A stretch of DNA of 64,000 bases from the NCBI GenBank assembly GCA_019009955.1, contig CM032233.1, positions 99,108,501-99,172,500 of the forward strand, in the 5' to 3' direction. Shown in pieces: positions 44,790-56,013 of this stretch. Position 1 is the stretch's first letter; each line of letters opens with the position of its first letter. A program made the translations under genes and the position numbers. This stretch comes from Riptortus pedestris (Eukaryota; Arthropoda; Insecta; Hemiptera; Alydidae). The notes beneath the pieces are model-generated. The model ran no database searches. It was not told the origin of the DNA and saw only the letters and a list, made by a program, of their open reading frames with translations.

Positions 44790-45899
44790 GTAACCTCTGT
44801 CTGTACATTGATTTTTTTCTCGAAATTTCACGATAACTTTTCGTTTCACATGTCATAGACACCATAACTGCATTTTGTTTCTTTGGTGTCTGTTTGTTTG
44901 TTTGTTTGTTTATTTGTTTGTTTGTTTATTTGTTTGTTTGTTTGTTTGTTACCTTTTCACGCATAAACGGCTGAGCCGAATTTTATGAAACTTGGTATGT
45001 ATATTACTACTAACCCAACTTAGACTTTAGGCTATGTTAATATTCTCTGAGACAAACAGGAGTGGGGGTTATAAGGGAGAGCTGAAATTAAAAATAGCGA
45101 TATTTCGTTTTCTATTGGTTTTTCGGCAAATATGCACATAACAAAAGTTGTTTATTTTGTTATTTAGAGTAACTTTTGTTATATACACTTTTGTCGTATA
45201 CCGAAGTTTAAATGTGTTATAAGCTAAAAATTATAGCGGAAGTGAACAATATTATTTGCCAAAAAGACTGAACCGAACTAAATAAAACTCGGTATGTGTA
45301 TTAACAATGAGCCCTTCATTATAATAAGCCATACGAACATTTCTATGGACGGGCAGGAGTGGGGGTTATAAGGGAAGCCTGAAATTAAAAATAGCGATAT
45401 TTCGTTTCCTATTGGTTTTTCCGCAAATATAAACATAACAAAAGTTGTTTATTTTGTTATTTGGAGTGACTTTTGTTATATACACTTTTGTCATATACCT
45501 AAGTATAAATGAGTTATACGTTAAAACTTTAGCGGGCACTAACGGCTGAAACGAACTTAACAAAACTCGGTATGTCAATTAGCATTAATTCTTCCATGAT
45601 TATAAGTTATATTAAAATTTTTAGGTTCGAACGGGAGTGGGGTTTTAAGGGAGGCCTGAAGTAAAAATTCACCATATTTACATGTATAAGAGCCGGGAAA
45701 TATAAAAACATTGAAGACAGTGAAGCCTTATCGAACAAATAATTCTGTTATTAGCAAATCCACGACAACGACGGGTATCAATCCTAAACACTGGGACGGG
45801 CAAATGTCAAAATATTGTGCAATGTAAAGCCTGCTAAAAAATACCATCACCATTCAGCCGCAAATGAATTCCCGGGCGAAGCCGGGTATCTGAGCTAGT
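44783..45899 (-). mobile_element. Family B copy
   Basis: 3' end first (AAAATTGTAACCTCTGTCTG), a (TTTG)n tract at 44888-44952, core units near 45150 and 45450, ending GGCGAAGCCGGGTATCTGAG CTAGT. Confidence 0.9.
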
Positions 45900-45913
45900 A
45901 TATCTATATATAT

Positions 45914-47242
45914 ACTAGCTCAGATACCCGGCTTCGCCCGGGAATTCATTTGAGGCTGAATAGTGATAGTATTTTTTTGGCAAGGCTTTACTTTGCACAC
46001 TATTTTGACATTTACCCTTCCCAGTGTTTAGGGTTAATACCCGTCGTTGGCATTTGTTAATAATTAAATTAATTTTTTATGTAAGACTTCAATGTCCTCC
46101 AAATTGTCATATTTCCCGTCTCCTGTGCATTATGCATAGATTTCAGTTATTAAAGACAAAATATTAACGTAGATTTGAATTAATTTTTCCAGCTGAGGTA
46201 CCTCATAGTTCAAAATGGAATGAATTGTTGAGTATATCAATATTTCTACGCAAATTACTTCCTCCACCTATTGTCCCTGGAGAAATTTATAAAACAAAAG
46301 ATAATCTAAATAACAAAGTAAACAACTTTTGTTATTTGCATGTTTGTTGAAAAACAAATAGACAATGAAATATCGCGAATTTTTATTTCAGGCCTATCTT
46401 ATAACCCCCACTCCCGTTCTAACCTAAAAATTTTAATATAGCTTATAATCATGGAAGAATTAATGTGAATTGACATACCGAGTTTTGTTAAGTTCGGTTC
46501 AATCGTTAGCGCCCAATAAAATAGTTGACTCCCGCTTTAGTTTATAGTCGTTTATACTTTGTTAAAAGACAAAAATGTATCTCACAAAAGTTACTCTAAA
46601 TAACAAAATAAACAACTTTTGTTATGCTCATATTTGTCGAAAAACCAATAGGAAACGAAATATCCCTATTTTTAAATCCTGGCTTCCCTTATAACCCCCA
46701 CTCCTGACCGTCCCTAGAAATGTTGGTATGGCTTGTTATAATGAAAGGGTTAGTGCTAATGCACATACCGAGTTTTATTTATTTCGGTTGGGTCTTTTGT
46801 CCAAATTAAAATTGTTCACTTTTGCTATAGGTTTTAGCGTATATCTCGTTTATAATTCGGTATATGAAAAAAGTGTATATAACAAAAGTTACTCTAAATA
46901 ACAAAATAAACAACTTTTGTTATGTTCATATTTGCCGAAAAACCAATAGGAAACGAAATATCGCTATTTTTAATTTCTTGCTTCCCTTATAACCCCCACT
47001 CCTGTTCGTCTCAGAGGATATTAATATAGCCTAAAGTCTAAGTTGGGTTAGTAGTAATATACATACCAAGTTTCATAAAATTCGGTTCAGCCGTTTATGC
47101 GTGAAAAGGTAACAAACAAACAAACAAACAAATAAACAGACACCAAAGAAACAAAATGCAGTTATGGTGTCTATGACATGTGAAACGAAAAGTTATCGTG
47201 AAATTTCGAGAAAAAAATCAATTTGCAGACAGAGGTTACAAT
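45914..47242 (+). mobile_element. Family B copy, head to head with its left neighbour
   Basis: Separated from the minus copy by ATATCTATATATAT only. Three core units near 46310, 46600 and 46895, then a short (CAAA)n and GAGGTTACAATATT. Confidence 0.9.
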
Positions 47243-47253
47243 ATTATATATAT

Positions 47254-48524
47254 ACTAGCTCAGATACCCGGCTTCGCTCGGGAATTCATTTCCCGGATTT
47301 TCAATGGTGATGGTATTTTTTTGGCAAGGCTTTACTTTGCACAATATTTTGACATTTACCCGTCCCAGTGTTTAGGGTTAATACCCGTCGTTTTTGTGGA
47401 TTTGTTAATAATAAAATTAATTTTTTATGTAAGACTTCACTGTCCTCCATATTGTCATATTTCCCGTTTCCTGTGCATTATGCATAGATTTGAATTATTA
47501 AGGACAAAATATTAACATACATTTTGAATTAATTTTTCCAGGTAAGGTACCTGGTAGTTCATATTGAAAAGAATTGTTCAACAAATTTCTCTAAATAACA
47601 AAATAAACAACTTTTGTTATGTGCATATTTGCCGAAACCACAATAAGAAACGAAATATCACTATTATTAATTTCAGGCCTCCCTTATAACCCCCACTCCT
47701 GCCCGTCCCTAGAAATGTTAGTATGGCTTATTATAAGGAAGGCGTTAGTGCTAATACACATACCGAGTGTTTTATTTAGTTCGGTGAGTCTTTTGTGCCA
47801 AATAAAATTGTTGACTCCCGCTATAATTTTTAGCGTATAACGCCTTTATAGTTCAGTATTCGACGATAGTGTATATAACAAAACTTTCTCTAAATAACAA
47901 AATAAACCACTTTTGTTATGTGCATATTTGCCGAAACCCCAATAGGAAACGAAATATCACTATTTTTAATTTCAGGCCTCCCTTACAACCCCCACTCCTG
48001 CCCGTCCCTAGAAAAGTTGGTATGGCTTATTATAATGAAGGTGTTAGTGCTAATACACATACCAAGTTTGGTTTAGTTCCGTTGAGTCTTTCGTGCCAAA
48101 TAAAATCGTTGACTCCCGCTATAATGTTTGGCGTATAACGCATTTTTACTTCGGAATACGACAAAAGTATGTATGGCAAAAGTTACTCTAAATAACAAAA
48201 TAAACAACTTTTGTTATGTTCATACTTGCCGAAAAAGCAATAGGAAACAAAATATCGCTATTTTTAACTTTAGGCCTCCCTTATAACCCCCACTCCTGTT
48301 CATCTCAGAGAATTTTAATATAGCCTAAAGTCTAAGTTGAGTCAGTAGTAATGTACATACCAAGTTTCATAAAATTCGGTTTAGCCGTTTATGCGTGAAA
48401 AGGTAACAAACAAACAAACATACACGAAAGAAACAAAATGCAGTTATGGTATGACATGTGAAACGAAAAGTTATCGTGAAATTTTGAGAAAAAAATCAAT
48501 GTACAGACAGAGGTTACAATTTTA
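47254..48524 (+). mobile_element. Family B copy
   Basis: Follows the previous copy after only TATATAT. Core units start at 47593, 47891 and 48189, an exact 298-bp spacing. Ends CAAACAAACAAACATACACG and GAGGTTACAATTTT. Confidence 0.9.
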
Positions 48525-48759
48525 TATAGTATTGGGACCACCCCCTCTTCTATGGTCCTATTTAACCTTAATTTATTTTATTGTCTTATGCCTAAAACTA
48601 ACCTTAAAAATGATTTCACTTATCTTATTATCTATGGTTACCTTCAACCTTATCACAATTATCGTATTTATTTTATGGTTCTAGAGCACCTTTAACTTAA
48701 TTATCACTCTAGATATATTTTGTGGTTAACATCAACCATAACCTTGTCGTATGCATTAC
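48525..48759. other. Unassigned
   Basis: AT-rich, nothing recognised. Confidence 0.4.
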
Positions 48760-49078
48760 TATAAGTTAGATCGAAAAATTTTTCAGAATCAATCTTACTG
48801 AAAGCTAAATGTACTAAAAGATAGTAGTATATATTTATTCTATATCTTGAATATTAACCGAGATATTTGTATTTTTCAGTCTTTAGCAAACCACCATTTC
48901 TTCCATTCTTCACATAAACAATACTCATAACAGAGTATTGTAATAAACTACTTTATTCGAAACCTATATACCAAATATTGTTTTCATTGAACTTCTATCT
49001 TCTACAGAACGTATTTGCATATATTTCATATGCAAATACGTTCTGTTAATCCCCACCCTTCTTTAAGAAAAACGATTA
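48760..49078 (+). mobile_element. Family H arm fragment, plus orientation
   Basis: TAGATCGAAAAATTTTTCAG, TCTTGAATATTAACCGAGAT and GTTTTCATTGAACTTCTATC, reaching CACCCTTCTTTAAG. Neither end is present. Meets an opposite-strand H copy. Confidence 0.7.
49012..49052. repeat. Near-perfect palindrome at an H-H junction
   Basis: ACAGAACGTATTTGCATAT and ATATGCAAATACGTTCTGT with a five-base centre. Confidence 0.8.
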
Positions 49079-49693
49079 CTGAAATATAAAATATTATGTT
49101 TATTGAAAACTATTTACTATCTCTAGTACTGTAATTTATAATGAAACAGAATAATTCAATCATTCAAATTTTAGAACTCCTAGAACTTTAGACGGGAGGG
49201 GAGGTGGGTCACCAGAACATATTTGCATGATTCTCGTAAAAGGTCTCTTGAAAACAATATCTGGTATATACGCTTCGAATAATGTGGTTTATTACATAAC
49301 AGAGTATTCTTTACGTAACATGACCTGAAGTGGGAGTTTGATGAGGGCTGGAAACTGAAAAATGCAATTATCTCGATTAATATTCAAGATAGACGATAAA
49401 TGTATTGCAATATTTATAGTACATTTAATTAACCCATTTCGTCCGACTGTGACGAATATGTCACAGGCGAGACACCTATTTTAACCGGATATTCCTCGGC
49501 GGCAGACGACCGGGGGGCAGGTCTGTCCGTGTTCGGACATGTCCTGTCTACCCCTCCTAAGAATTAGCTCAGTTCCAGATAGTGTGCCTTCGGAAAAATT
49601 TTTGTAACCGTTCGCTGTTGCTTTGAAAAAATGGTCCTTCTTAATTTTTTTTGGTTTTTTTTAATAATCTAAATTTTGATAAAACCCATTTGA

Positions 49694-50283
49694 AGTTCGT
49701 GTTACATATATGTCACAGCCGGTCTTGGTATATACAAATTAATTTCTATTTTCTTTATTTATTTATTTTCTTTATTTAGCAAGAACATAATTCTCAGTGA
49801 CAATTTGACAGTCAAAGAGGCGATTGATTTATTGGAAGGTCATTTTGATGATGAACTCCAGGATTCCGACCTAGAAGATTCTGAGGATAACGTTCAGGTA
49901 TGCATCGCTCCACCCGAACCATCTGTCGAGACCGATGAAGATTCTGGTGACGATGATGATGGAGGTAAAGTAGACAACCTTTCCCGAAACCAGTTACTTG
50001 CTGAAGCAGAAATTCACAGTAAAAAGTTTCGTGTGTCTGAGCTTCAGGAATGCTTTCTTGAAAAAACAAAACGTAGGAAATGGATTCAGGGTGATTTACA
50101 GGCTGTCCCTGATGAACATATGTTTTCTAAATTTTCGTCTGATAAATATAAAGATTTAGGTCCAGTTGAACTTTTTGAATTATTTTTTGATAGTGAAGTT
50201 ATCAACCTTATAATTTCCGAAAGCTGTATTTATGCTGGACAGAAGAATAATCCCAATTATCGTGTAGAAATTCCCGAAGTTTG
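49694..50283 (+). pseudogene. piggyBac transposase N-terminus
   Basis: An acidic N-terminal region (FDDELQDSDLEDSEDN, TDEDSGDDDDGG) is followed by KYKDLGPVELFELFFDSEVI and NLIISESCIYAGQKNNPNYR, the start of the DDE_Tnp_1_7 domain of piggyBac transposases, which cut and paste at TTAA. No ATG opens the frame; the frame is open from 49694 and a TTG lies at 49805. A pyrimidine tract ending TTTAG at 49779 could be a splice acceptor, with codons from 49780 onward. It stops at 50281-50283, about 160 residues into a protein that is usually about 550-600; the catalytic Asp core is deleted. Confidence 0.85.
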
Positions 50284-50501
50284 ATGCTCCATCCAGGACC
50301 TTCAGCGTCAAAAAATGTAGTCAAAGATTACGTTAGATACGATGGATATGGACACTTGGTAGCCCCCGGTAACCGAAGAAGACCTTTGTAATTAACCCCC
50401 TTGCAAATCACCCTTGCAAGTCAGTTGTAAATACCGCGTGTGTCAAGTGCGATCGAGGAATTTGCATAAAATGTTTTGTTTCATTTCATACACCTTTGTA
50501 A
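50284..50501 (+). pseudogene. piggyBac transposase C-terminus with Cys-rich domain, frameshifted
   Basis: MLHPGPSASKNVVKDYVRYD, GYGHLVAPGNRRRPL reads to a stop at 50389. A second frame (50385-50501) gives NTACVKCDRGICIKCFVSFH and TPL then a stop. RYDG-GH followed by RRR and C-x2-C...C-x2-CF--FH is the ordered C-terminal tail of piggyBac transposases, whose Cys-rich domain binds subterminal DNA. Between this and the N-terminal part the whole DDD core is gone. Confidence 0.85.
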
Positions 50502-51060
50502 TTAAATATTAACAATGTAAATAGAATTTAAGGGATTTAGTTATTTTGTAAATAAAGTTTTTGTTCTCATACAATGTTTTTCCTTCAAGCCTACATTTGA
50601 TCCCATAATGTCCGAGTGTGACGTATAAGTCACACCCTATCCTGCCTTCAAAAACAACATTAAAAAATTGAAAAAATCATTTTCATTATAGTTAGAGATC
50701 TAAAACAATAATCCTGTAGAAAAATATGTAAAAATCAAATATTTTGAGTTACCGGTCAAAATGGGTTAAGATAAGATTGGTTCCAAACATTTTTTCGATC
50801 CGACTTATAGTAACGGAGATATTTCGAAAGTCCCATCTTTAAACCTCCTCCATCGTCCGATTTCAGCCATTAACGAACTTGATCTTTCTTTTTACAGAAA
50901 ACGATTAGATAACGAGTTTGGTAACGATAAAACAAAAATTGCGGCCTCTAGAGCGTTAACAGACAAATATATATATATATAATTTTGGACGGTCCTCATT
51001 TTCGTCATCTCCTGGAAGACATTTTTTTGAAAATCACAGTATGATTTTAACCTCAATGAC

Positions 51061-51580
51061 ACTGCAGTTAGTTATTTACGATTACATCAGTAGTTTTCGC
51101 TCTCGAGTCTCCTCGTGGATAATATTAATTTGTCATCATTTTGTGTAGTATCCACTGGTTCAGTCAAATGCACTATGTGGTAATTAAGGCGTTCATAAGC
51201 CTACTAAGAGTCGCATCAGGAAACACAACGCCAACAAAGACTAGCCCATGATTAAAGAACACACTAGATGCTGATAAGAACAGTTCATTAATGATGACAG
51301 ACGATATGAGGGCGGGGAGATATGACATTTCAGATGTCTCTACGTCCCTCTCCTTAGATCTCGAATTCTTGCTCATTAATTTTATAAATCATATTGTTTA
51401 AATAGGCGATTTTAACGTTCTCGTGAATCAAGTGAACTTAAAATGTCAAAAATTACATTCCCAATTAGCTGATAACTTCGTTACTATCAGTCGAAAAAAA
51501 CCAATAACAAATTTATTTGGACTCTACTCGTGAAACTTTAAAATTCCATACCAAGCAGGTTTAATAGTATTCATAGTTTT
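51061..51580. other. Unassigned
   Basis: A minus frame at 51173-51376 has no recognised identity. Confidence 0.35.
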
Positions 51581-51779
51581 AGCAGATTTCCCTTAGGGGA
51601 AATCAGCTATTGAGGTTGTACTCATGATGGGATTTTCAAATGTCCATCGATCCTACCCAGGAGATGACGAAAATGAGGCCCATTAAAATTGTTGTATGTG
51701 TGTATACATATATATATCTATATATATCCTCACTATAACCCTAGTCTTAAGTACAATAGAAGATTACTTCAACAAAAAT

Positions 51780-51963
51780 AGTCAGTCTAAGTCAAAGTCA
51801 TGTGTTATAGTTTTTAAGTATCTTTAGTTTTGCCCTGAAGAAGAGAAAATAAAGATTCTCGAAATATCGGCATAAACTTAGATTTTTTCACCAACATTGA
51901 CCAAAACTCCAAAAAGAATAACAACACCATATATAAATATAACCTGGTCGAAAACATAAACAC

Positions 51964-51965
<2 letters not shown>
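51780..51965 (+). mobile_element. Family C copy
   Basis: CCCTGAAGAAGAGAAAATAA, AGATTCTCGAAATATCGGC, ACCAACATTGACCAAAACTC. GAGAA (51843) can pair with TTCTC (51856) between CTGAAGA and GAAA. Confidence 0.65.
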
Positions 51966-52011
<46 letters not shown>

Positions 52012-52013
<2 letters not shown>

Positions 52014-53213
52014 TAGCTCAGATACCCGGCTTCGCCCGGGAATTCATTTGCAGCTGGATGGTGATGGTATTCTTTGGCAAGGCTTTACTTTGCACAATAT
52101 TTAGACATTTACCCTTCCCAGTGTATAGGGTTAATACCCGTCGTTTCTGTGGATTTGATAATAATAAAATTAATTTTTTATGTAAGACTTCACTGTCCTC
52201 GATATTTTCATATTTCCCGTTTCCTGTGCATTATGCATAGATTTAAGTTATTAAGGACAAAATATTATAATTTGAATTAATTTTTCCAGGTGAGGTACCT
52301 GATAGTTCATATTGAAAAGAATTGTTGAGCATATTTCTCTAAATAACAAAATAAACAACTTTTATTATGTGCATATTTGCCGAAACCCCAATAGGAAACG
52401 AAATATCACTATTTTTAATTTCAGGCCTCCCTTATAACCCCCACTCCTGCCCGTCCCTAGAAATGTTAGTATGGCTTATTATAAGGAAGGCGTTAGTACT
52501 AATACACATACCCAGTGTTTTATTTAGCTCGGTTGAGTCTTTTGTCCCAAATAAAATTGTGGACTCCCACTATAGCTTATAACTCATTTATGCTTCCGTA
52601 TACGGCAAAAGTGCATAAAACAAAAGTTATTCTAAATAACAAAATAAACAACTTTTGTTATGTGCATATTTGCTGAAAAAGCAATAGGAAACGAAATATC
52701 GCTATTTTTAATTTCAGGCCTCCCTTATAACCCCCACTCCTGCCCGTCCCTAGAAATGTTAGTATGGCTTATTATAAGGAAATCGTTAGTATTAATTCAC
52801 ATAGCGAGTTTGGTATAGTTCGGTTGAGTCTTTTGTGCCAAATAAAATTGTGGACTCCCGCTATAGTTTTTAGCGTATAACTCATTTATACTTCCGTATA
52901 CGGTTTATAGCATATTTGCCAAAACCCCAATAGGAAACGAAATATCGCTATTTTTAATTTCAGGCCTCCCTTATAACCCCCACTCCTGTTCGTCTCAGAG
53001 AATATTAATATAGCCTAAAGTCTAAGTTGGGTTAGTAGTAATATACATACCAAGTTTCATAAAATTCGGTTCAGCCGTTTATGCGTGAAAAGGTAACAAA
53101 CAAATAAACAAACAAACAAACAAACAGACACCAAAGAAACAAAATGCAGTTATGGTGTCTATGACATGTGAAACGAAAAGTTATCGTGAATGTACAAACA
53201 GAGGTTACAATTT
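52012..53213 (+). mobile_element. Family B copy between two (TA)n tracts
   Basis: ACTAGCTCAGATACCCGG start; core units near 52340, 52633 and a partial third at 52906; (CAAA)n at 53097-53125; GAGGTTACAATTTT end. Confidence 0.9.
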
Positions 53214-53228
53214 TATATATATATAATT

Positions 53229-53273
<45 letters not shown>

Positions 53274-53278
53274 TATAT

Positions 53279-53549
53279 AGTGTGTGTTATTCTTTTTGGA
53301 GTTTTGGTCATTGTTGGTGGAAAAAAATCTTAGTTTAAGCCAATATTTCGAGAATCTTTATTTTCTCTTCTTCAGGGCAAGACTAAAGAAACCTACAAAC
53401 TATTATACATGGCTATTGCCCTGAAGAAGAAAAAATAAATATTCTCGAAATATCGCCATAAACTAAGATTTTTTCACCAACATTGACCAAAACTCCAAAA
53501 AGAATAACAATACCATATATAAATATAACCTGGTCGAAAACATCAACAC

Positions 53550-53552
<3 letters not shown>
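53279..53552. mobile_element. Family C, inverted pair
   Basis: Minus motif TTTCGAGAATCTTTATTTTC, TCTTCTTCAGGGC near 53346-53379 and plus motif GCCCTGAAGAAGAAAAAATA, ATATTCTCGAAATATCGCC near 53417-53456, with matching outer flanks (GTGTGTTATTCTTTTTGGAG against CTCCAAAAAGAATAACAATA). Confidence 0.7.
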
Positions 53553-53580
<28 letters not shown>

Positions 53581-54010
53581 TATGACTATTAACGCTCTAG
53601 CGGTTGCAATTACTGTCTGATCAATACCAAACTCGATATTTAAACGTTTAATGTAAAAATGAAGATCAAGTTCGTTAATGGCTGAAATCGGACCAGTGGG
53701 ATGGGAGGGTTTAGAGGGAGAAAATTGGAAATATCTCCGTTATTATGCGTCGGATCGAAACTTTATATAGGATCAATCTTATTGCAAATGTAATGTTCTA
53801 TAAATGTTTTATGTACCTTTATTCATTATCTTGATTATTAACTGAGATATTTGCATTTTTTAGCTTTCGGCCTTCAGTAAACCCCCACTCCTACTATGCC
53901 ATATAAGCTATTATATTATGAAACACATTATTTGATGCCTAAATATCAAATATTGTTCTCATTGAACCTTTACGTTTTGAGATAAATACAAATGCTCTTT
54001 TCTCTCTATA

Positions 54011-54312
54011 TTGGGGTAATTGGGGAGTGTCGTTTCATTCAAATGTGACAATCGGCTTCGGGCTATTAAAATTCATCAATTCATTCGTCAAAATTTCAAT
54101 GTTTTTTCTTTAGTAGTTCCCAAGATACTAAGGCTCAACTTGAGGCTACATCTCTGACAGTTCTCAATTACTAATTAGCTTAAAACACTTCCCGTTATAA
54201 TACTAAAACATTTACACCGAGTTTCAGATTCACGATCACTATCGAATTACAGATAAATAGGCATTTCATTTCTCTCACAATGCACAGTAGCCTTACACTC
54301 GTCAAACATTTT
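54011..54312. other. Unassigned
   Basis: Nothing recognised. Confidence 0.4.
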
Positions 54313-55149
54313 AGCAGATTTCCCTTAAGGGAAATCAGCTATTGAGGCCGTACTCATGACGCGATTTTCGAAAAAATTTCTTCAAATGTCCATCGATCCT
54401 ACCCAGGAGATGACCGCAATGAGGTCCGTATCAAAATTATATTATATTTATATATATATATATATATATATATGAGTATATTATATATATATTATATATA
54501 TTTGTCTGTTAACGCTCTAGCGGTCGCAATTTTTGTTTGATTGTTACGAAACTCGATATTTAACCGTTTTATGTAAAAAGACAGATCAAGTTCGTTAATG
54601 GCTGAAATCGGACTAGATGGGGGGGATTTTTGAAAACACGAAATATCTCCAATGTAATATTGCTATATACATTTATTCTCTATCTTGAATATTAACCGAG
54701 ATATTTGCATTTTTATGAAGTCTGTGGGACATGTGGTCGGGCATAGTCGGGTTAGTCGGCCGTTAGGCCCGGCCGTTAATTCCGTACTGCTCGGTCTAGA
54801 CAGTGGAAGCTTTCATCTAACTCCTTACCTGTCGTGCCTAACCTTACCTTACCTTCGTTAACTTTGTGAAGATTTATGCAAATTACGTTCTGTTCATCCC
54901 CCCCCCCTTCTTTAGTTTCTTGGACTATAAATTTGAGTATAAAATATAAAATTTGAGTTATTAAAATATAAATTATTCTTACAATACAGAAGCCGTTTCA
55001 GTGGGGAATTTATTTTAATTAACTGAAAGATTTCTCATTACCCTTAGTATTTAATCACGGTGGTGTTGTGTTACCAGTATGCAGATTTCTCTATTGCTAA
55101 ACTTCACATAGAAAATCTACTTAGTTTACGCAGCCCCTGCGTGACGGAC
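54313..55149 (+). mobile_element. Family H, complete copy
   Basis: 837 bp. AGCAGATTTCCCTTAAGGG; core at 54440-54500 is (TA)n broken by GAG and ATTA; distal arm includes AACCTTACCTTACCTTCG and CCCCCCCCCTTCTTTAGTTT; hairpin ACGCAG-CCC-CTGCGT and GACGGAC at the end. Flanks CATTTT and TTTTATATC. Confidence 0.9.
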
Positions 55150-55276
55150 TTTTATATCATAAATCCGAAATCAATATAGTTAGTACTTACTACTTACTGC
55201 CCTGGAACAGTGTTATTTCCAAAATCTCTTCCTGGCAGACCATGCTTTGACAACCATATCATTTCTAACTATGATG
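55150..55276. other. Spacer
   Basis: Nothing recognised. Confidence 0.4.
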
Positions 55277-55278
55277 TA

Positions 55279-56010
55279 AAGTCGACTCTCGCTATCTCGG
55301 AATTCCACGGGACTGCCATTTTTGTTCGTGGTATGTATAGTTCGTCTTAGGCATAGTTCGAGTTATAGAGGTGAACTAAATGAAAAATCGTGTTACTGAG
55401 ATAAATAAATGTACTGTGATTTATCCCCTACATCTTCAACAAATCTACATAATCTTAATATTTTACGAATATTTAAATAAAATTAAATATGTATATATTC
55501 ATAATTAAAAAAAAAACCGGTAAAACACAGAAAACAGAAAATATAATATTAATTCCACTGATTAATAAGTCCTTAATCTTCCTTTGCATTGAAAACTGAA
55601 AAAACATTATCAGTAATATAGTTGATAAAATAAACAATAAAACTTCAATAATCAAAAACGCCTCCACACAAAAAGTAAACAGACCCGAGACGAGGACTGC
55701 AAACAGACTTAAAGGCTCTTGTCCCCGGTTTATAACTCTCGCCAGGATTTCGTGTTTAAACAAATCCATTCTGAGAACATCGTGATATAGAGGTAAGGCT
55801 CTATCAAATTCGTCTTATCTACTGAACTTCGAGTTACAGAGGTAATTTTTGATCTCTCTTCGTGTTATAGAGGAAAATATAACCGGAAAATTAGTTCATG
55901 GTACGCTATAGTAAGGTTCTTCGTGTTAGACAGGTTTTTCCAAGGGGATTAATATAATTCATGATATCGAGGATTTCGTGTGATCGAGGTTCGTGTTAGC
56001 GAGAGTCGAT
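55279..56010. mobile_element. Family F, Tigger/pogo-like MITE, copy 1
   Basis: Left end AAGTCGACTCTCGCTATCTC after TA; right end GTTCGTGTTAGCGAGAGTCG. Inner words GTTATAGAGGTGAAC and CGTGTTATAGAGG repeat in inverted pattern. TA flank and GTCGACTCTCG termini suggest the Tigger/pogo group. A minus frame at 55473-55769 is open for 98 codons with three hydrophobic stretches, but copy 2 does not keep it; I do not call it a gene. Confidence 0.75.
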
Positions 56011-56013
56011 GTA

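Larger units (their letters stand above)
49429..50769 (+). mobile_element. Internally deleted piggyBac element
   Basis: TTAA on both sides (49429-49432 and 50766-50769), the piggyBac target. Terminal repeats: CCCATTTCGTCCG at the left, and at the right CGGTCAAAATGGG, whose complement is CCCATTTTGACCG. Subterminal near-palindromes TGTGACGAATATGTCACA (49448-49465) and TGTGACGTATAAGTCACA (50617-50634), with a third at 49700, look like transposase-binding repeats. The element interrupts an H copy, and rejoining its flanks across one TTAA restores H sequence. Confidence 0.92.
49079..51060 (-). mobile_element. Family H, long subfamily, interrupted by piggyBac
   Basis: AACGATTACTGAAATATAAA, GGAGGTGGGTCACCAGAAC, GAAGTGGGAGTTTGATGAGG, then at TATAGTACATTTAA the piggyBac begins. 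After it GATAAGATTGGTTCC resumes. A short (TA)n (50969) and short arm follow; the terminal palindrome is lost. Confidence 0.8.
51581..54010 (+). mobile_element. Family H split by C-B-C in its core
   Basis: Left end AGCAGATTTCCCTTAGGGGA and short arm to 51690; then C (51780-51965), (TA)n, B (52012-53213), (TA)n, C pair (53279-53552), (TA)n(CA)n; then the distal arm from TATTAACGCTCTAGCGGTTG (53586) through CTTCAGTAAACCCCCACTCC to about 54010. The hairpin end is missing. Confidence 0.8.

Noticed and set aside
55473..55769. 98-codon minus frame with hydrophobic segments in MITE F copy 1
   Set aside because: The matching region in copy 2 is broken by several indels and no family is recognised.
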